DNA of 64,000 nt from JBMYYR01 sp965243605 (GCA_965243605.1 CBDEVQ010000073.1:1-64000), one strand, 5' to 3'; counted from the stretch's first letter, positions 9,483-19,123 are shown. The notes: generated by a model from the sequence alone, not told the origin. Numbers and translations are program-made.

Positions 9483-9500
9483 AACATATAGATATATGTT
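9483..9500. promoter_or_regulatory. 18-base dyad upstream of the polysaccharide locus, possible operator
   Basis: AACATATA-GA-TATATGTT is a perfect inverted repeat with 8-base arms, ending 14 bases before the -7 element at 9515. Its position in the -10 to -35 interval suits a repressor or activator site for the polysaccharide operon. AT-rich dyads also arise by chance, so this is a candidate only. Confidence 0.35.
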
Positions 9501-9514
9501 TTAAAGTTAAATGA

Positions 9515-9522
9515 TAATTTTG
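9515..9522 (+). promoter_or_regulatory. -7 element for the polysaccharide operon (TAATTTTG)
   Basis: TAATTTTG fits TAnnTTTG and lies about 93 bases before the first ugd start. The long leader contains a small dyad AGGATT/AATCCT at 9523-9540, right at the predicted start of transcription. Confidence 0.5.
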
Positions 9523-9614
9523 AGGATTAATTTAAATCCTTGGATGTTTACGAAATAAACGAAAGGACACTAAGTATAAAAAAAACCTTGTGTTTTAAAA
9601 TATAAAGGAAGCTA

Positions 9615-10943
9615 ATGAAGATAGTAGTTATTGGTTCAGGATATGTAGGATTAGTATCAGGTACATGTTTTGCCGAAATGGGAAATACAGTTACTTGTGT
9701 AGATATTGATGCCACAAAAATATCAAAATTAAAAGAAGGAGTAATTCCAATATTTGAACCAGGTTTAGAAACAATGGTGTTAAAAAACATTGCTTCAGAG
9801 ACATTACTTTTTACAACCAATATAGGAGAGGCTATTTCAAATGCTGAAATTGTATTTATAGCGGTTGGAACTCCAATGGGTGAAGATGGTTCAGCAGATT
9901 TACAGTATGTATTATCAGTGGCAAAATCTATAGGTGAAACAATGAACCATAGACTTATTGTTGTAGATAAATCTACAGTTCCAGTAGGAACTGCGGATAA
10001 GGTTAAAACTGCAATTCAAGTAGAACTAGATAAAAGAAATGTAGATTTAGAGTTTGATGTAGTCTCAAATCCTGAATTTTTAAAAGAAGGTGCAGCAATT
10101 ACTGATTTTATGAAACCAGACCGAGTGGTTATAGGTGCAGAATCGGAATATGCATTTTCTAAAATGAAAGAACTGTATAGCCCATTTTTTAGAACACATG
10201 ATCGATTTATTACAATGGATGTTCGTTCTGCTGAGATGACAAAATATGCAGCAAATGCTATGTTGGCAACCAAAATTTCATTTATGAATGAAATTGCTAA
10301 TATTTGTGAGCGAGTAGGAGCTGATGCAAACCAAGTGAGAATAGGTATAGGATCAGATAATAGAATTGGATATAGTTTTATTTATCCTGGTTGTGGATAT
10401 GGAGGGTCTTGTTTTCCTAAAGACGTTAAAGCATTAAAGAAAATTGCTGAAGAACACAACTATACAGCAAAATTAATTACATCGGTTGAAGATGTTAATG
10501 ACGCTCAAAAACATGTGATTGCTAAAAAAGTAATTGATCGTTTTGGAGAAGATTTAACTGGGAAAACATTTGGTATTTGGGGATTGTCCTTTAAACCAGG
10601 AACAGATGATATGAGAGAAGCACCTGCAATTTATACAATTAAAGAATTAATAAGCAGAGGTGCTAAAATCAAAGCTTTTGATCCAAAAGCGATGGAAGAA
10701 GCACAAACACATTACTTAAAGGGTATAACAGGTGTAGAATACTTATCAAGTAAGTATAGTGTATTAGAAAATGCAGATGCATTAATCCTATTAACTGAAT
10801 GGAAGGAATTCCGTTCTCCAGATTTTGCCGAAATTAAAACCCAATTAAATTCACCTGTAATCTTTGATGGACGTAATCAATATATTGCGTTTAACCTTAA
10901 AGAAAAGGGATTTGAATATTTTAGAATTGGTAAAGCATTATAG
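9615..10943 (+). CDS. ugd: UDP-glucose 6-dehydrogenase, copy 1
   Basis: Oxidises UDP-glucose to UDP-glucuronate with two NAD+. It has 442 residues, an N-terminal Rossmann motif GSGYVGLVSG, the catalytic Cys266 in GYGGSCFPKDV, and a C-terminal UDP-binding domain, all of normal length. It is the first gene of the surface-polysaccharide locus. A second copy at 13992-15317 is almost identical in protein but differs at many third codon positions. It is followed after 14 bases by wecB. The product would feed glucuronic acid, or sugars derived from it, into the polymer. Confidence 0.96.
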   Translation: MKIVVIGSGYVGLVSGTCFAEMGNTVTCVDIDATKISKLKEGVIPIFEPGLETMVLKNIASETLLFTTNIGEAISNAEIVFIAVGTPMGEDGSADLQYVLSVAKSIGETMNHRLIVVDKSTVPVGTADKVKTAIQVELDKRNVDLEFDVVSNPEFLKEGAAITDFMKPDRVVIGAESEYAFSKMKELYSPFFRTHDRFITMDVRSAEMTKYAANAMLATKISFMNEIANICERVGADANQVRIGIGSDNRIGYSFIYPGCGYGGSCFPKDVKALKKIAEEHNYTAKLITSVEDVNDAQKHVIAKKVIDRFGEDLTGKTFGIWGLSFKPGTDDMREAPAIYTIKELISRGAKIKAFDPKAMEEAQTHYLKGITGVEYLSSKYSVLENADALILLTEWKEFRSPDFAEIKTQLNSPVIFDGRNQYIAFNLKEKGFEYFRIGKAL

Positions 10944-10957
10944 AAAAAACATACGCC

Positions 10958-12082
10958 TTGAAGAAGAATCTAATCATATTTGGGACAAGACCAGAAGCAA
11001 TAAAAATGGCTCCTTTAGTAAAAGCTTTTCAAACCGAAAATAAACATTTTGAAACTAAAGTTTGTGTTACGGCTCAACATAGAGAAATGTTGGATCAGGT
11101 ATTAGATTTTTTTGAAATAACTCCAGATTTTGATTTAGATTTAATGAAACCAAATCAGAATTTGTATACATTAACGGCTGATATAATTACTGGGTTAAAA
11201 CCTATTTTAGAGGAGTATAAGCCAGATTACGTTTATGTCCATGGAGATACAACAACAACTATGGCATCAAGTATTGCATCCTTTTATTCTGGCGCTAAAG
11301 TATGTCACATAGAGGCTGGGTTAAGAACATTTGATAAATGGTCACCATTTCCAGAAGAAATAAATAGACAGGTTACAGGTCGATTAACGGATTATCATTT
11401 TACACCCACAAAAAAATCGAGCCAAAATTTAATCAAAGAAGGTGTAAAGAAATCTCAAATATTGATTACTGGTAATACAGTAATTGATGCGTTATTAGAG
11501 TCATCAATTAAAGTAGAAAAAATCGAAAATAAAGAGATTGATAAATTAAAATCTCAGATTGATTTTTCTAAGGATGTTATATTAGTAACAGGACATAGAA
11601 GAGAGAATCATGGACAGGGTTTTAAGAATATTTGTGAAGCTTTAAAGGAAATTGCAAGCGAATTTCAAGATAAACAAATTGTGTATCCTGTGCATTTAAA
11701 CCCAAATGTAAAAGGCCCAGTATTTGAGGCTCTATCTTCAATTAAAAATATTCTTCTTATTAATCCTCTTTCATACCCCGCTTTTGTTTGGATCATGAAA
11801 CAATGTAAGCTCATAATTACCGATAGTGGAGGTGTTCAAGAAGAAGCTCCAAGTTTAGGTAAACCAGTATTAGTTATGAGAGATACAACTGAACGTCCAG
11901 AGGCTGTAGATGCCGGAACGGTTATTTTGGTTGGAACAGATAAAAATAAAATTGTAGAGCAAACACGTTTGTTGTTAACTGATGTTAATGCGTTTAAAAC
12001 AATGAGTGCCTTACATAACCCTTATGGTAATGGTACTGCTTGTAAACAGATTGTGAAATTTGTAAAAGGTTTGGATTCCTAA
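10958..12082 (+). CDS. wecB: Non-hydrolysing UDP-N-acetylglucosamine 2-epimerase
   Basis: Interconverts UDP-GlcNAc and UDP-ManNAc. The 374-residue protein begins IIFGTRPEAIKMAPL, has VHGDTTTTMASSIASFY, HIEAGLRTFDKWSPFPEE, TGHRRENHGQG and DSGGVQEEAPSLGKPV, all characteristic of the WecB/MnaA fold. The start is a TTG at 10958; there is no ATG before the conserved strand, and TTG fits the family start exactly. With the TviB/WbpA-type dehydrogenase downstream it would supply an N-acetylmannosamine or N-acetylhexosaminuronic acid precursor. A paralogue of the fucosamine type lies at 27009. Confidence 0.95.
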   Translation: MKKNLIIFGTRPEAIKMAPLVKAFQTENKHFETKVCVTAQHREMLDQVLDFFEITPDFDLDLMKPNQNLYTLTADIITGLKPILEEYKPDYVYVHGDTTTTMASSIASFYSGAKVCHIEAGLRTFDKWSPFPEEINRQVTGRLTDYHFTPTKKSSQNLIKEGVKKSQILITGNTVIDALLESSIKVEKIENKEIDKLKSQIDFSKDVILVTGHRRENHGQGFKNICEALKEIASEFQDKQIVYPVHLNPNVKGPVFEALSSIKNILLINPLSYPAFVWIMKQCKLIITDSGGVQEEAPSLGKPVLVMRDTTERPEAVDAGTVILVGTDKNKIVEQTRLLLTDVNAFKTMSALHNPYGNGTACKQIVKFVKGLDS

Positions 12083-12240
12083 ATACAAATTGAACTTCCA
12101 TAAACACTGAGAAAAGATGTCGTTTATTAAAGTATATTATGCATTAGGTATCCAAGATATTTTGTTAGATTTGCCGCGAAACTAATCGCTGTAATTTTTA
12201 ATTTATTTAGAAAAGATAAGGTTTACGATTATATAATTAT
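12083..12240. other. Intergenic stretch without a recognisable gene
   Basis: 158 bases separate wecB from the next dehydrogenase, unusually long for this tight operon. It holds only a possible 22-codon frame from ATG at 12117 (MSFIKVYYALGIQD and so on) with no family likeness. No TAnnTTTG promoter or terminator stands out. It may be a scar of gene loss, or a regulatory leader. Confidence 0.4.
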
Positions 12241-12246
12241 TTGCAA

Positions 12247-13530
12247 ATGAAAGAAAAAATAGCAATAATTGGATTAGGGTATGTAGGATTACCCTTAGCG
12301 GTTGAATTCGGGAAAAAGTATCAGACTATTGGGTTTGATATTAACAATAGTCGTGTGGATGAATTAAATGCAGGACATGATTCAACTTTGGAGGTTTCAG
12401 ATGAATTATTACAATCTGTTTTAACTTTAGATCGTAATCAAGAAACAGGATTAGTATTAAGTGCTAACACGCAAGATATAGAATCTTGTACAATATTTAT
12501 TGTCACTGTTCCTACGCCAGTAGATAAAAACAATAGACCAATATTAACACCTTTAGTAAAGGCGTCGGAAACTATTGGGAAAGTTTTAAAACAAGGCGAT
12601 GTTGTTATTTATGAATCTACAGTATATCCTGGGGTAACTGAAGATGAATGTGTGCCTGTACTTGAAAAAGTAAGTGGATTAACTTTTAATAAAGACTTTT
12701 TTGCTGGATATTCACCAGAGCGTATTAACCCAGGCGATAAGAAACATACAGTAACTCAAATTTTAAAAGTAACATCGGGTTCTACACCTGAAATAGGTGA
12801 ACGTGTTGATCAATTATATAAATCGGTAATTACTGCAGGAACTCACTTAGCTCCAACTATTAAAGTTGCAGAAGCAGCTAAAGTAATCGAGAATTCTCAA
12901 AGGGATATTAATATTGCTTTTGTAAATGAATTAGCTAAGATATTTAACAAATTAGATATCGATACACATGATGTGTTGGAAGCTGCTAGTACTAAATGGA
13001 ATTTTTTACCTTTTAAGCCTGGTTTAGTAGGTGGACACTGTATAGGTGTAGATCCTTATTACTTGGCTCAAAAAGCGCAAGAAGTAGGATATCATCCAGA
13101 AATAATTTTAGCAGGAAGACGCTTAAATGATTCAATGGGAGCCTATGTAGTATCAGAAGTTATCAAATTGATGATTTCAAAAGGAATTGAGATTAAAGGA
13201 GCAAAAGTTTTATTGTTGGGAATTACTTTTAAAGAAAACTGTCCTGATATACGAAACACTAAGGCAATTGATGTTTATAAAGAACTTAAAGAATATAGTT
13301 TAGATGTAGATTTATATGATCCTTGGGCTTCACATGAAGAAGTTAAACGAGAGTATAGTATAAATTGTTTAAAGGAATTGAAAATAGAAGAGCAGTATGA
13401 AGTTATTATTCACGCTGTTTCTCATGATCTCTTTAAAGAGATTAATTTGGAACCTATATTAAAGGATAATTCTGTATTTTACGATGTTAAAGGTTCGTTT
13501 GACTCTAATTTAGTTGATAAACGATTATAA
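12247..13530 (+). CDS. UDP-N-acetylhexosamine 6-dehydrogenase (TviB/WbpA/WecC type)
   Basis: Nucleotide-sugar dehydrogenase of 427 residues that oxidises C6 of a UDP-N-acetylhexosamine to the uronic acid. It shows the Rossmann motif GLGYVGLPLAVEFG, the ESTVYPGVTED loop, the catalytic Cys265 in VGGHCIGVDPYYLAQK and a C-terminal NSD domain. It resembles TviB/WbpA more than the Ugd copies nearby. The ATG at 12247 is preferred; an in-frame TTG at 12241 is also possible. The cytidylyltransferase gene follows after 11 bases. The substrate could be UDP-GlcNAc, UDP-GalNAc or the ManNAc made by WecB. Confidence 0.92.
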   Translation: MKEKIAIIGLGYVGLPLAVEFGKKYQTIGFDINNSRVDELNAGHDSTLEVSDELLQSVLTLDRNQETGLVLSANTQDIESCTIFIVTVPTPVDKNNRPILTPLVKASETIGKVLKQGDVVIYESTVYPGVTEDECVPVLEKVSGLTFNKDFFAGYSPERINPGDKKHTVTQILKVTSGSTPEIGERVDQLYKSVITAGTHLAPTIKVAEAAKVIENSQRDINIAFVNELAKIFNKLDIDTHDVLEAASTKWNFLPFKPGLVGGHCIGVDPYYLAQKAQEVGYHPEIILAGRRLNDSMGAYVVSEVIKLMISKGIEIKGAKVLLLGITFKENCPDIRNTKAIDVYKELKEYSLDVDLYDPWASHEEVKREYSINCLKELKIEEQYEVIIHAVSHDLFKEINLEPILKDNSVFYDVKGSFDSNLVDKRL

Positions 13531-13541
13531 AAATTTGAATT

Positions 13542-13985
13542 ATGCTAAGAGAAAATATAAAAATTGGAATTACGTTTAGTGCATTTGATTTATTACATGC
13601 TGGGCATATTAAAATGCTTGAAGAAGCAAAAAGGCAATGTGATTATTTAATCTGCGCTTTACAAACTGATCCAACATTGGATCGTCCTGAGAAAAATAAA
13701 CCTGTACAATCTGTTGTAGAACGATATATTCAACTAAAAGGATGTCGTTTTGTTGATGAGATAATTCCTTATGCAACAGAGCAAGATTTAGTCGATATTT
13801 TAAGATCGTTTAAAATTGATGTACGTATTATAGGAGATGAATATATCAACCAGAAATTTACTGGTAGAGAATATTGTGAAGAAAAAGGGATAGAATTATA
13901 TTTTAATTCTAGAGATCATCGTTTTTCTAGTAGTGGATTAAGAAGAGAAGTTCAGACGAAAGAGAATGGAAAGAATAATAAATAA
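13542..13985 (+). CDS. Cytidylyltransferase-like nucleotidyltransferase (TagD-like)
   Basis: Small 147-residue nucleotidyltransferase of the glycerol-3-phosphate cytidylyltransferase fold. The HxGH nucleotide-binding motif is HAGH at residues 19-22, preceded by GITFSAFDLLH, and the family's later R-x-x-x-S-S-S/T motif appears as HRFSSSGLRREV. TagD makes CDP-glycerol; here the substrate is uncertain because no clear TagB/F-type polymerase is present. It lies between the TviB-type dehydrogenase and the second ugd with 6-11 base gaps, so it belongs to the operon. It could activate glycerol phosphate or another alcohol phosphate for decoration. Confidence 0.85.
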   Translation: MLRENIKIGITFSAFDLLHAGHIKMLEEAKRQCDYLICALQTDPTLDRPEKNKPVQSVVERYIQLKGCRFVDEIIPYATEQDLVDILRSFKIDVRIIGDEYINQKFTGREYCEEKGIELYFNSRDHRFSSSGLRREVQTKENGKNNK

Positions 13986-13991
13986 TATATA

Positions 13992-15317
13992 ATGGAGATA
14001 GTAGTTGTCGGTTCAGGATATGTCGGATTAGTATCAGGAGCGTGTTTTGCAGAAATGGGAAATACAGTAACCTGTGTAGATATTGATGTTACAAAGATAT
14101 CGAAGTTAAAGGACGGAATTATTCCAATATTTGAACCAGGTTTAGAAACAATGGTTTTAAAAAACATTGAATCTGAAACGTTACTTTTTACAACCAATGT
14201 AGGTGAAGCTATTTCAAACGCTGAAATTGTTTTTATCGCTGTTGGAACTCCAATGGGAGATGATGGATCAGCAGATTTACAATTTGTTTTATCTGTCGCT
14301 AAGTCTATTGGAGAAACAATGAATCACCGATTAATTGTGGTCGATAAGTCTACTGTGCCTGTAGGTACAGCAGATAAGGTTAAAGCAACTATACAAGGAG
14401 AGCTTGATAATAGAAGTGTTGATGTTGAATTTGATGTGGTTTCTAATCCTGAATTTTTAAAAGAAGGAGCGGCTATAAACGACTTTATGAAGCCTGATCG
14501 TGTCGTTATTGGTGCAGATTCAGATTATGCATTCTCTAAAATGAAGGAATTATATAGTCCGTTTTTTAGAACACATGATCGTTTTATCACAATGGATATT
14601 CGTTCTGCTGAGATGACAAAATATGCAGCAAACGCCATGTTAGCAACTAAAATTTCATTTATGAATGAAATCGCTAATATTTGTGAGCGTGTAGGTGCAG
14701 ATGCAAATCAAGTTAGGATAGGAATAGGTTCAGATAACCGAATAGGTTATAGTTTTATATATCCAGGATGTGGGTATGGAGGATCATGTTTTCCTAAAGA
14801 CGTTAAAGCCTTAAAGAAAATAGCTGAAGAGCATAATTATACTGCAAAATTGATTACTTCTGTAGAAGATGTTAACGATGCTCAAAAACATGTTATAGCC
14901 AAAAAAGTAATAGACCGATTTGGAGAAGATTTAACAGGGAAAACGTTTGGAATTTGGGGATTGGCCTTTAAGCCAGGAACAGATGATATGCGAGAAGCCC
15001 CTGCAATTTATACCATAAAAGAGTTAGTGAGTCGAGGAGCTAAAATTCAAGCCTTTGATCCTAAAGCAATGCATGAGGCTAAAGGTTACTATTTAAAAGG
15101 CGTAGAAAACGTTGAATATCTATCGAGTAAATACAAAGTATTAGAAGAGGCAGATGCATTAATTCTTTTAACAGAATGGAAGGAGTTCCGTTCTCCAGAT
15201 TTTTCAGAGATTAAAACACAACTAAATTCGCCTGTTATTTTTGATGGACGTAATCAATACATTGCGTTTAATCTTAAGGAGAAAGGGTTTGAGTATTTTA
15301 GAGTAGGTAAAAGCTAA
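13992..15317 (+). CDS. ugd: UDP-glucose 6-dehydrogenase, copy 2
   Basis: Second UDP-glucose dehydrogenase, 441 residues, with the same Rossmann GSGYVGLVSG and catalytic GYGGSCFPKDV as copy 1 at 9615. From about residue 190 to 330 the two proteins are nearly identical, while synonymous differences in the DNA are frequent. This means an older duplication under strong protein-level constraint, or two separately acquired copies, not a recent tandem copy. It lies 6 bases after the cytidylyltransferase and 11 before the flippase. Two copies in one locus is redundant unless they are expressed or used separately. Confidence 0.95.
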   Translation: MEIVVVGSGYVGLVSGACFAEMGNTVTCVDIDVTKISKLKDGIIPIFEPGLETMVLKNIESETLLFTTNVGEAISNAEIVFIAVGTPMGDDGSADLQFVLSVAKSIGETMNHRLIVVDKSTVPVGTADKVKATIQGELDNRSVDVEFDVVSNPEFLKEGAAINDFMKPDRVVIGADSDYAFSKMKELYSPFFRTHDRFITMDIRSAEMTKYAANAMLATKISFMNEIANICERVGADANQVRIGIGSDNRIGYSFIYPGCGYGGSCFPKDVKALKKIAEEHNYTAKLITSVEDVNDAQKHVIAKKVIDRFGEDLTGKTFGIWGLAFKPGTDDMREAPAIYTIKELVSRGAKIQAFDPKAMHEAKGYYLKGVENVEYLSSKYKVLEEADALILLTEWKEFRSPDFSEIKTQLNSPVIFDGRNQYIAFNLKEKGFEYFRVGKS

Positions 15318-15328
15318 AAACCAATATA

Positions 15329-16609
15329 TTGAAACTATCAAAAATTAAAAGTTTTCAAAATAGATTAATACAAGATTCGTTTTGGGCACTATTAGGTAAT
15401 GTAATGTCTAAAGGGTTAGCTTTATTGGCAGGGATTTTGGTAGCAAGATTTTTAGGTAAAGATCTATATGGAGAGCTAGGAATAGTAAGGAATACAATTT
15501 TGTCTTTTGCTATATTTTCAACTTTTGGTTTAGGGTATACAGCGACTAAATATATTGCTAAATATAGAGAAAGTAATTCTCAAAAATTATACTTGACTGT
15601 ATATTATTCTAGACTAGTGACACTTGGTGTGAGTGGTGTATTAGGTGCGATATTATTTATTGGAGCTGAATATTTTGCAACACACGTTCTGTTAGCTTCT
15701 CATTTAAGTACAATTGTTAGAGTACTCGCAATTTTAATTGTTATTAATGCTTTGATAACATTGCAGATAGGTATATTATCAGGTTTGGGTAGATTTAAGG
15801 AAATGGCCAAAATAAATTCTATTATTGGTATATTTACTTTTATTGTTTCAGTTATACTTACTTATTTTTTCAGTCTAAATGGAGCAATTTTAGGTTTGTT
15901 ATTAACTCAAATACTAAATTTTATATTAAATACTCGATTAGTTAATAGGTATGTACTTAAAAATAAAGTGGTTAAAGATTTAGATTATTTTAAGGAAGTT
16001 ATGTATTTTACAATTCCTGTAGCGCTTCAAGAAGCTGTGTTTTCATTAGCTTACTGGTTAAGTACGGTATTATTAGTTAAATATTCTTCTTATGGAGAAT
16101 TAGGACTCTATACAGCTACTCTCCAATGGAATTCTATCATTTTGTTTATTCCTGGAATATTAAGAAATGTAGTTTTATCACATTTATCAACATCTGAAGA
16201 TAATGCTCAAAATCATAGTGAATTAATGAAGCAAACTTTAAAAATAAATTTTTTTGCAACCTTAGTACCAGCACTTGTAGTATTTTTATTATCTGGTTTT
16301 ATTACAAGTTTTTATGGAAGTTCTTTTGTAGAGTTAAAACTATTATTACATACATCTGTTCTTATAACGATTTTTGCAAGTATTAGCAATGTATATGCTC
16401 AAGCATATATGTCTAAAGGAATGAATTGGGAAATGTTAATTTTTAGATTGTTAAGAGATATGGGGGTTCTTGGATTATTTATGATCTTTATATATAATAA
16501 TCGATCAGAGTCTAAGTATCTTATTATGAGTTACTTAATTTTGAATATTGTGTTTGCATTTTTGATGGTTATATATTATAGGTTTAGAACTAATAGAATG
16601 TATAAATAA
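15329..16609 (+). CDS. Polysaccharide flippase (Wzx-like)
   Basis: Multispanning transporter of the polysaccharide transporter/MATE-like superfamily, 426 residues with about twelve to thirteen hydrophobic segments. It is expected to flip lipid-linked repeat units across the inner membrane. The N-terminal DSFWALLGNVMSKGLALLAG and the following VARFLGKDLYGELG are typical of the family's first two helices. It starts with TTG at 15329, the codon that aligns with the family start. Its stop overlaps the polymerase start by one base (TAATG), and together they mark a Wzx/Wzy-dependent assembly route. Confidence 0.9.
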   Translation: MKLSKIKSFQNRLIQDSFWALLGNVMSKGLALLAGILVARFLGKDLYGELGIVRNTILSFAIFSTFGLGYTATKYIAKYRESNSQKLYLTVYYSRLVTLGVSGVLGAILFIGAEYFATHVLLASHLSTIVRVLAILIVINALITLQIGILSGLGRFKEMAKINSIIGIFTFIVSVILTYFFSLNGAILGLLLTQILNFILNTRLVNRYVLKNKVVKDLDYFKEVMYFTIPVALQEAVFSLAYWLSTVLLVKYSSYGELGLYTATLQWNSIILFIPGILRNVVLSHLSTSEDNAQNHSELMKQTLKINFFATLVPALVVFLLSGFITSFYGSSFVELKLLLHTSVLITIFASISNVYAQAYMSKGMNWEMLIFRLLRDMGVLGLFMIFIYNNRSESKYLIMSYLILNIVFAFLMVIYYRFRTNRMYK

Positions 16610-17967
16610 TGAAGTTACTTCAGCTTAGAATTACATTAGTAACACTGATCCTGTTAATTTTCTGTGTTTTACTAGAAGAAGAAATTATTATTCAATATGG
16701 TCATTGGATGTATTTAATACATTTTATAGTAATGACATTTGAATTATTTAGGTTGAAGAATAATTTCATTTATTTATTATCTCCTTCTAACTTAATATTA
16801 ACATATTTGAACATAAGCTTTTTCTTTGGTCATTATGTTGTTGTTAGAAATATAGATTTCTATAGTCATTATTATAATGCATTTTTAAATTATGAAAGTG
16901 TTAGTTTTATTACTTTTTTCTTTATAAGTTGTAATCTATTTGTTTTTTTGTCAATCCCTTTTAATAAATTTAGAAAATTGAAAAGAATACATCGGAAACC
17001 TATGGTCAAGTATAGGTTTAAACTTCCTGTTTTGTATTTATTAATTTTTTTATTAGGCTTTGTAACAATAGATTTATCAATTATAGGAGGAGGAACAAAT
17101 TTTACTTACCCTATAAAATTAGGAATTGCAATTCTTATCATTTTCATTTCATCGGATTTGAAAGTTAAAGCGAAAGTAATTAATTATATTCTTCTTTTTT
17201 TACTATTTATTGTATCTCATTATGAGTCAAAAAGAGAAATAATATTTGTACTTGTATTAATCCTGACTTTTGAAGTTATTAAAAAATTCAAAGCATTTAG
17301 GTTGGAGTTAAGACAAGTCATGCTAGCTATTCTTGCGGGTGCTATGTTTATATATTTAATATTGGTAGCTTCAATATTAAGGGGATATGGCGGATATGAT
17401 GTAGATAATCCTATAGATGCTACATCTCATGTTTATGACTATCTCGGATCTGAACGTATTGGGAAGGCATTAGCAATTAATTTTGAAATGTCAACAGTTT
17501 ATGGTAATTCAAGTAATGCTGTTGATTATGTCTATAAAGGTGAAGTTGATTACTTATTAGGGTCAACTTTTATTAAATTTGTATTTTTGCCAATTCCTAG
17601 AAAAATATTTCCTGACAAGCCTCAGACAATGGTAAGTATTTATACTAAGAAATTTTTACCTGAATACCATGCTAAAGGAAGTACTCGTCCCATTACTTAC
17701 TATGCAGAAGCATATTGGAATTTTAGTTTTTTTTGTATTTTGTTCATTTTTATTTTCACTCGTTGGATTAACAATTATTATGTTTTAGTAGTGAATTCAA
17801 TTTTGAGTAATCAAGTTAGAGCAAAGAGTGTTTTTTTAATTTTTATGTATATAACAATTATTCAGTTTATAAGAGGGGCTGGTTTTGAATTATGGTTACT
17901 TTATGCTTTAGTGCAACTACCTATAACATATTTTTTAATTAAATTATTATTTTCAAAAAATGAATAA
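16609..17967 (+). CDS. Oligosaccharide repeat-unit polymerase (Wzy-like)
   Basis: Integral membrane protein of 452 residues with about eleven to twelve hydrophobic segments and a large periplasmic loop near residues 260-360. The loop contains PIPRKIFPDKPQT and the nearby RPITYYAEAYWNFSFF, features of the O-antigen polymerase-like group in Bacteroidota loci. It should join lipid-linked repeat units on the periplasmic side. Sequence divergence is normal for Wzy, so the call rests on topology, the loop motif and its place beside the flippase and a glycosyltransferase. It overlaps the next gene by 8 bases. Confidence 0.8.
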   Translation: MKLLQLRITLVTLILLIFCVLLEEEIIIQYGHWMYLIHFIVMTFELFRLKNNFIYLLSPSNLILTYLNISFFFGHYVVVRNIDFYSHYYNAFLNYESVSFITFFFISCNLFVFLSIPFNKFRKLKRIHRKPMVKYRFKLPVLYLLIFLLGFVTIDLSIIGGGTNFTYPIKLGIAILIIFISSDLKVKAKVINYILLFLLFIVSHYESKREIIFVLVLILTFEVIKKFKAFRLELRQVMLAILAGAMFIYLILVASILRGYGGYDVDNPIDATSHVYDYLGSERIGKALAINFEMSTVYGNSSNAVDYVYKGEVDYLLGSTFIKFVFLPIPRKIFPDKPQTMVSIYTKKFLPEYHAKGSTRPITYYAEAYWNFSFFCILFIFIFTRWINNYYVLVVNSILSNQVRAKSVFLIFMYITIIQFIRGAGFELWLLYALVQLPITYFLIKLLFSKNE

Positions 17968-19123
17968 GCCTAAAAATATAGCCGTAATTTCAACAATAAT
18001 AGCGTTATATCGTTATGAAATATCCAATTTGTTATCATTGCAAGAGCATTTATATTACAGTTTTTATACTTCTAAAATAACTCATTCAGGTATAAAGACT
18101 GTGGATCCAAGAAAAGCAAAAATAGACCCGAAAGAAGGAGGCCTTAATTGGAGTTTTGTTAAGAATATTTATGTTAAGAGTATTTGTTTATGGCAATTTG
18201 GTGTTTTTAAGGTAGGATTATCTCATAAATATAATACTCTAATACTATTAGGGAATATGTACTGTTTAAGTACATGGGTAAATGCAATTTTGGGACGAAT
18301 AACGGGTAAGCATATAATAATGTGGACTCATGGATTAAAGGGAGGTGATTATAAAATACAACTTTTCTTCAGGTTAATTTTTTATAAATTATCACATGAT
18401 TTGTTTGTTTATGAAAAAAGAGGTAAAGAACTTTTATTGAAGGAAGGGTTTAATGATAATCAAGTCCACATTATATATAATTCTTTAGATTATTCAATTC
18501 ATAAAGCTCTAAGAGATGAATTAACTACCGAATTATTGAAGGATGAAAAAATAAAATTGTTTAATAATGAATATCCAACTTTAGTGTATTCAGGTAGATT
18601 AATTTTATCTAAAAAAGTTCATTTATTATTGGAGGCAGTTCGTCTTTTACAGAAAGAAAACAGAAAGGTGAACTGTCTAATAATTGGAGATGGAAGTCAA
18701 AGAAATGAATTGGAAAAAATATCCATTGATTACAATTTAGAAAATATTATTTTTTATGGAGCTTGTTATGACGAAGAGAAATTGTCGAAATTAATAGGGC
18801 TTGCCGATCTATTAGTATCGCCAGGTAATGTAGGATTAGCTGTTGTGCATTCTTTTTCATTTGGAACCCCTGTATTATCACATAGTAATTTAGTTAAACA
18901 GATGCCAGAAGTTGAAATTATTGATGTTGGTGAAAATGGTGATTTATTTTTGGAAAATGATGTTCAGGATATGAAAAATAAAATTGAACAATGGTTCAAT
19001 AAAGAAATTGAAAGAGAAGTTTTAAGAGAAAAATGCTATGTTAAAGTAGATAAGTATTATAATCCAGAATATCAGGTAGGTGTTTTTAATAGAATTGTTA
19101 ATCGAGGTAAATTAAAGGGGTAA
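17960..19123 (+). CDS. Glycosyltransferase family 4
   Basis: GT-B fold glycosyltransferase of 387 residues. The C-terminal donor-binding domain runs from about residue 200 with YSGRLILSKKVHLLLEAV, LIIGDGSQRNELE and the motif SPGNVGLAVVHSFSFGTPV. In classic GT4 enzymes this last motif is E-x7-E; here the first Glu is replaced (PGNVGLAVVHS), a variant seen in a subgroup of polysaccharide-locus GT4 proteins. It overlaps the polymerase by 8 bases and is followed after 2 bases by the aldolase gene. Donor and acceptor are unknown. Confidence 0.88.
   Translation: MNKPKNIAVISTIIALYRYEISNLLSLQEHLYYSFYTSKITHSGIKTVDPRKAKIDPKEGGLNWSFVKNIYVKSICLWQFGVFKVGLSHKYNTLILLGNMYCLSTWVNAILGRITGKHIIMWTHGLKGGDYKIQLFFRLIFYKLSHDLFVYEKRGKELLLKEGFNDNQVHIIYNSLDYSIHKALRDELTTELLKDEKIKLFNNEYPTLVYSGRLILSKKVHLLLEAVRLLQKENRKVNCLIIGDGSQRNELEKISIDYNLENIIFYGACYDEEKLSKLIGLADLLVSPGNVGLAVVHSFSFGTPVLSHSNLVKQMPEVEIIDVGENGDLFLENDVQDMKNKIEQWFNKEIEREVLREKCYVKVDKYYNPEYQVGVFNRIVNRGKLKG

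Noticed and set aside
12083..12240. Small protein gene in the gap after wecB
   Set aside because: The only ATG frame ends after 22 codons without any ribosome-binding or promoter signal.
13952..14197. Minus-strand open frames opposite both ugd copies
   Set aside because: Both ugd copies show the same antisense frame only because the coding strand is nearly the same protein; it has no start signal or family likeness.
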